Below are positions 60,245 through 64,000 of a stretch of DNA of 64,000 nt, one piece after another. The stretch comes from Manis javanica (Eukaryota; Chordata; Mammalia; Pholidota; Manidae). The number at the start of each line of letters is the position of its first letter. Position 1 is the first letter of the stretch. The stretch spans positions 116,078,991-116,142,990 of the forward strand of contig NC_133166.1 in NCBI RefSeq assembly GCF_040802235.1, read 5' to 3'. The notes beneath the pieces are model-generated. The model had not been told where the DNA came from. It worked only from the letters and a program-made list of their open reading frames with translations, and made no database searches. Made by a program: the position numbers and the translations under genes.

Positions 60245-60389
60245 CTCTTAGCACGCGGCCAACCCCTTCCAGGGTCATCAGGGCTTCTACCCCACACTGA
60301 CCTAGGGCGACTTCATCCTGCAGAGGAGAACCTGCCAGAAACACGACCTTACCTTCAGCGTTGAGGCCCTCCAGGGAGACTGCATGGGC
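60245..60389 (-). CDS. FAU-like gene, coding exon 3 (C-terminal half of FUBI)
   Basis: 145 nt joining in frame to exon 2. The acceptor AG is at 60391-60390 after a pyrimidine tract (TTCCCTCCCTAG), and the donor GTGAGT starts at 60244. It encodes 48 residues from [10 protein letters not shown] to VGRVLR plus one base of the next codon. These align without gaps to FUBI residues 26-73 of human FAU as I remember it. Conserved blocks are [22 protein letters not shown] and TLE. The C-terminal di-glycine used for cleavage of FUBI from eS30 is altered, reading L-R-G instead of L-G-G. No stop or indel is seen. The eS30-coding exons 4 and 5 were not found downstream. Confidence 0.8.
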
Positions 60390-60493
60390 CTAGGGAGGGA
60401 AGAGAGTCAGGAGTGTTCTCTAAGGAAGCCACAGGAGAACGGGCGAAAGGCACGATGGGTTAGGGACGCTCAGCGATACACTATTTTCTTTAC

Positions 60494-60568
60494 CTTGATC
60501 TGGACAACTGTCTCCAGGCCGGTCACTTCAAGAGTGTGCAGCTCCCGGGCGCGGACAAACAGCTGCAT
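60494..60568 (-). CDS. FAU-like gene, coding exon 2 with start codon (N-terminal FUBI)
   Basis: The exon begins after a CAAG acceptor at 60577 with TCGCTGAC, then ATG at 60568. The human FAU context as I recall it is TCGCCAAT-ATG, so the exon border is conserved. It encodes 25 codons, [20 protein letters not shown] through QIK, with a GTAAAG donor at 60493. It matches the start of the ubiquitin-like FUBI (MNSF-beta) part of the FAU precursor, with about five changes. FAU normally encodes a FUBI-eS30 fusion cleaved to ribosomal protein eS30. This copy has introns in the FAU positions, so it is a DNA-level duplicate, not a retrocopy. Function unknown. Confidence 0.82.
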
Positions 60569-60699
60569 GTCAGCGACTTGAGGACAGAGAGGACTGAGGT
60601 CAGCAGCTGGGAGAGGCAGGCGGAGGGGTGGGGGAGCCCAGGACAGGTCGTGAGGCTGAGGGGCGCTTGTGCACAGGACAGCATCCTAAGGGAACCGTG

Positions 60700-61110
60700 G
60701 GGCAAAGCTGAGCGGAGCCCGCAGGAGGGGCACCTCGAGGCGGGCCACGCCTCCAGCCAGCCCAGGAGTCCAGCTCCGCTTCGCCGTTTCCCTGAGCCCT
60801 GCGTCGTCAGTCGGGCTTCATATTTCTCTTCTACCTGGATCTTACCTGGGACAATGCCTTGCGCCGCCGTAACCGTGAAAACCGAAGCCAGACGCTACAG
60901 AGATGCAGCGACAACACACCCGCCACTACGGAGGCATTGCGTCACTGCCCCGCGCCGCCTCTCACCCCCCGCCGAGACCACGCCCCCCCGTTCTCACCGC
61001 CACGCCCCTCCGCGATCGGCGCAGGCGCGGGTGCCGTCCAGGGCGCTCACCGGCAGGGAGGGGCGGCGTGGAAGGGGTGGCCACCCCCGACCCACTGAAG
61101 TGGAAACGGT
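60700..61110 (-). promoter_or_regulatory. CpG-island promoter of the FAU-like gene
   Basis: CpG-dense DNA directly upstream of the FAU-like exons. It has several GGGCGTGG and GGGGCGTGG boxes on the minus strand (about 60980-61010) and a GTGACGCAATG element at 60954-60944, resembling a CRE or C/EBP-ATF site. The retained island suggests germline hypomethylation and possible promoter activity. I looked for the divergent MRPL49 start that shares the human FAU promoter and did not see it. Confidence 0.6.
60847..60935 (-). other. Candidate non-coding exon 1 of the FAU-like gene
   Basis: A donor CCCAG/GTAAGA at 60846/60845 lies about 270 bp upstream of the exon 2 acceptor, as expected for the untranslated first exon of FAU. 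The 5' end is not defined; the position given is only a guess. The segment lies inside a CpG island. Confidence 0.5.
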
Positions 61111-61835
61111 ACTTTTTAAGGGCTGTGGGAGGCGGCAAATGGTAGGAGACGCTTAGCCTAGCAGGGACGAAAGGCCAGCTATTTATGGGGACCTCGGAGC
61201 CACGAGTCCTCCGCTGAAACCTAGGTTTTCTCATTCGAAATGGGCATCTCTGCTTTAGCACAGGTAGAACTAGAATGCAGAGCAAGAGAGGAGGTGGCGA
61301 AGGGTGCGCAAGACAGATCGTACGACGGCGAGGCTTCAGGTGAGGCCACGGTGTAGAGGTCTCAGCCGGAGAGGGAGAGGTCCCAGGTGGCCCCAACTAA
61401 GAGGCGGCACACGTTGGGCTCCGTGGTTTCGCTGAGACGGGGGGAGGGTGGAGACTGAGTGGGACTGTCCAGGATCAGTGGGTCTCAGAGCCTCAGACTT
61501 CCAACCCACCCCTCCTTGCAGCACCTTTTCCGTTGTAATCGTGAAGCCTAGTCCAGCATTGGGGTGTGGTGTTGGAAGGAAGTCCTCAAAGAGATCCTTA
61601 GGATAGTTATGTCATAGATTGTAGAAAAAAATCTAGCTCTGAACCGCAATTCAGAATTTACCAGCTCCTGACTAACTTTTCTGTGAAGCTGGGTAAAAAG
61701 AACTGCTACCTTGCAAGACTGCAAAAAATATGTATGGCTTTCACGGAGGACAGTGTTGGGTATGTCTCCATAAAATGAAAACTGGGAAAAGCCTGTCCCA
61801 GAAAGACAGATTTTTAAATATTGAAAACTTTAGAT
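61111..61835. other. Unannotated intergenic DNA
   Basis: No recognisable repeat or coding exon. Confidence 0.3.
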
Positions 61836-61839
61836 CTTA

Positions 61840-62050
61840 GTGTAATGGTTTAGACTTTGGAGTCAAACTGAGTTCATAATTTACAATCTTTTAAGTCCTT
61901 GGACATGTCAAATAATTCTTGTACCTCAGTTTTCTTACCTCAGAATGGAAATAATAGGACCTACTCATATGAGAATTGAGCGAGTGAATATATTTATACA
62001 GCATTTAGAACAGTGTTTGGCACAGAGTAAGTGAAATTATTGTTAATAAG
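61840..62050 (+). repeat. MIR SINE
   Basis: Near full-length sense MIR: 'tagtgtaatggtttagactttggagtcaaactg', 'gtacctcagttttcttacctc', and the tail 'tagaacagtgtttggcacagagtaagtg'. Confidence 0.85.
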
Positions 62051-62164
62051 TAAATAAAACAAATACCATGTTGAAATAGACCTGTGATCCAAACTTTTTT
62101 TCAGAATTCTTCAAATGCATCTTCTCACTTGAATCTCACAGATGGGAGAAGCAGACACATCAGA

Positions 62165-62310
62165 GCCCAATCGTTTTTCAGCCTTGTATCCCACTGGTCT
62201 GTGGACTCCTGGCAAACTGAACCCAATGCCTTTTGATGTCCAGGCCTTTGCTCCTGCTTTGCTCCCTGCCTGGAATGCTCTCCTTTTACCTGTTGAGTTT
62301 CTGCTCCTCC
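62165..62310 (+). repeat. L2-like relic
   Basis: 'tttgctcctgctttgctccctgcctggaatgctctccttttacc' has the pattern of an L2 3' region. Diverged. Confidence 0.45.
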
Positions 62311-62874
62311 TTGGAGGCCAGTGGCTGAGAGGAAAGTGCCTGTTTCTTGGCTTCAGACCCAGGAACTATCTAATCATCCTACCATGGCAGTCTGTGGCTG
62401 AGTGTTAGTCTGTGGAGCTCCTGCTGCCTCTGGAAGCATCTCAGAGCCCTCAGAATGTGCACAATGCCTCATCTTGAGTGGCACCTCCATCCTATGTGAG
62501 CCTAGGATATGAGGGTAGCTTGAAGGCTATGGGGGACCGTCTGGGCTACTGTGAGGGCAATAGTATCCTTCACCTTGGCCCATGGTATTTGTAGAAGGCC
62601 CTACCCCCACATTCATGTCTGCCTTCCTTAACTCAACCTGTGTGATCTGCCTAGTGGAAGTGACCTGTCGTGAGATCCCCCAGCTCTGACATCTGCCTCA
62701 GGCCTACAGTAGGGGTCAGAAGTAGAGCCCGCTCTGTCCCCGCTGCCCTTCTGCACTACTGGAGCAGGGCCTTTCCAGATGGAAGAAGTGAAGCACAGAG
62801 AAGATCCAAGTGCTTGATGCCCCCAGCGGGCTTGTGTTCTTGCCATTGCCTCCCTCTCCCGTCCCTGCTTGTGG

Positions 62875-63090
62875 TCTCTGATTCAAGGATATGTGGCACA
62901 ATGAGAACACAGGCTTGGGAGTCAGTGAATCTGGGTTAGACTTTGGCCCAGCCATTCACTGCTGGTGTGACCTTGAGTTAGTCACTTAGCCTCTCCCAAT
63001 CGATTTCAGCAAAATGGAGGTAATACTACATCTGACCTCAGAGGGCTGTTGGGAGGACAAAATGAAGATGCACATAAATCACTAAGAGGT
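62875..63090 (+). repeat. MIR SINE
   Basis: Sense MIR: 'gcacaatgagaacacaggcttgggagtcag', 'ccagccattcactgctggtgtgacc', 'gttagtcacttagcctctc' and 'gggctgttgggaggac'. Confidence 0.85.
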
Positions 63091-63204
63091 CTGTTCTGTT
63101 GTTCCAGAGATTTATTTGAGCCTTCCTGGCCTAAAAAAAGGAGAGATCACCTTTGAGAGGGTCACCTTAAGACACAGGAGCTGTGGCCCTGGTTTCTTCA
63201 TTTA

Positions 63205-63330
63205 TACATCTATTCCTTCATCCATGTCATAGATACACATGGAGCACCTACTCCATGCCAGGCCCTGTGCTGCATCCTGGGGGAACAGAGTGAACCAGCT
63301 TGTCCTGATGTGGAGTCTGGAAGTGGCTTG
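63205..63330 (+). repeat. L2-like relic
   Basis: 'tggagcacctactccatgccaggccctgtgctgcatcctggggg' is a recognisable old-LINE (L2-like) 3'-end motif. Confidence 0.5.
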
Positions 63331-64000
63331 GCCAGTTGGGTGCTGCCCCTCTGCAGACTCTTCAAGGAGACAGGTCCTCAGCTGTGGGGAGACAAAGCCT
63401 AGGGGAACTGGTGTCAGCCCTGCCCTTTGCAGAGCCCCCTCCCACCCAACCCACCCTGCTTTGTGGGGTGCTTCCACATGCACAGTGTCAGCCACCTTGT
63501 CTTCAAGTATCACATACAGCAAGCTGCAGATGAGAAAAGGGGAGACATCTAGCTAGTGGGTAGGTGGGTCAGACTTCTGGACTCTGCCTTTTCAGGACTG
63601 AGGGGGTGGGAACAGCCGGGCTGCCCTCCCTGCCCTCCAGGGGGATGATGCCCTGCACTGGGCCTGACGGGCCCCCTCCCCTCTGGCCCTGCAGGACTGC
63701 CAGGCTTCATGTCCATTACCCAAGTGAAAGAGGAGGTGGGGACCATGCTGGCCGAGAGCAGCTACCTCCTGGCTTCTGCAGTCTGGCCAGGCCTGCATTA
63801 CAGTGCCCTCTGCACTACAGACAGGCCCACGGGGGTTTGTCTAGAGGTGGTGGAAGAAGCAGTCTCTGAGCTGAGGGAGGTGCTGGAACCACAGTGCAGG
63901 GAGCACGGTGACTGGGATCCTTGGAACCAGTCCCCACCCTGAAAGGGATAGGGGAGGGAACTCACAGACGTGTCAGCAGTGGAGGGAGGAAGGTAGTGCC
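63331..64000. other. Window end, unassigned; one small open frame
   Basis: A 77-codon ORF (63709-63942, plus) starts MSITQVKEEVG and follows a CTGCAG acceptor-like site at about 63688-63693. It has few low-complexity residues, which makes it slightly more protein-like than its surroundings. I recognise no family and see no partner exon, so it is not called as a gene. Confidence 0.2.

Noticed and set aside
60536-61156. 206-codon plus-strand ORF over the FAU-like promoter
   Set aside because: It runs antisense to the FAU-like exons and through a CpG island. It resembles neither MRPL49 nor another protein I know.

Overview
The window is mammalian nuclear DNA: introns with GT/AG borders, CpG islands, and old and young interspersed repeats. 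It is the MALAT1 locus (human 11q13 synteny) read in the reverse direction. The order is SCYL1 (start of the gene, minus strand, positions 281-1437), about 16 kb of repeat-filled spacer, MALAT1 with its 3'-terminal triple helix and mascRNA (minus strand, about 17637-24395), then almost 40 kb of intergenic DNA that in human lies between MALAT1 and NEAT1. NEAT1 itself is not seen. MIR, MaLR and old L1 relics mark a placental mammal. The younger L1s share a distinctive 3' UTR, and I see no Alu, B1/B2, carnivore tRNA-Lys or bovine SINEs. My tentative guess is a pangolin-like or other laurasiatherian genome, and this rests on pattern recognition alone.

Region 1 (1-1690): the first four coding exons of the SCYL1 pseudokinase and its CpG-island promoter. 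Region 2 (1690-17000): MIR, MaLR, L1 and ERV relics, including an env transmembrane fragment near 10.3 kb. Region 3 (17-26.9 kb): MALAT1. The poly(A)-replacing U-A.U triple helix, the RNase P boundary and the tRNA-like mascRNA can be read base by base, and a TATA box fixes the main start near 24395. Local novelties are a tandem expansion at 20765-20864 and an unusually CpG-dense block at about 22.7-23.1 kb. CpG-rich promoter DNA lies upstream at 25.5-26.9 kb.

Region 4 (27-60 kb): mostly repeats. A 5'-truncated L1 with exact target-site duplications and an apparent 3' transduction sits at 37173-39146. Two CpG islands near 41-42.8 kb have no recognised gene. Region 5 (58-61.1 kb): the most unexpected feature, a diverged but unbroken, intron-containing copy of the 5' half of FAU. 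It keeps the ubiquitin-like FUBI domain and its splice sites, while the exons for ribosomal protein eS30 are not found. A decayed hAT/Charlie transposase (GTF2IRD2-type) occupies the place where they should begin. The last 3 kb hold MIR/L2-like relics and one unassigned small ORF.
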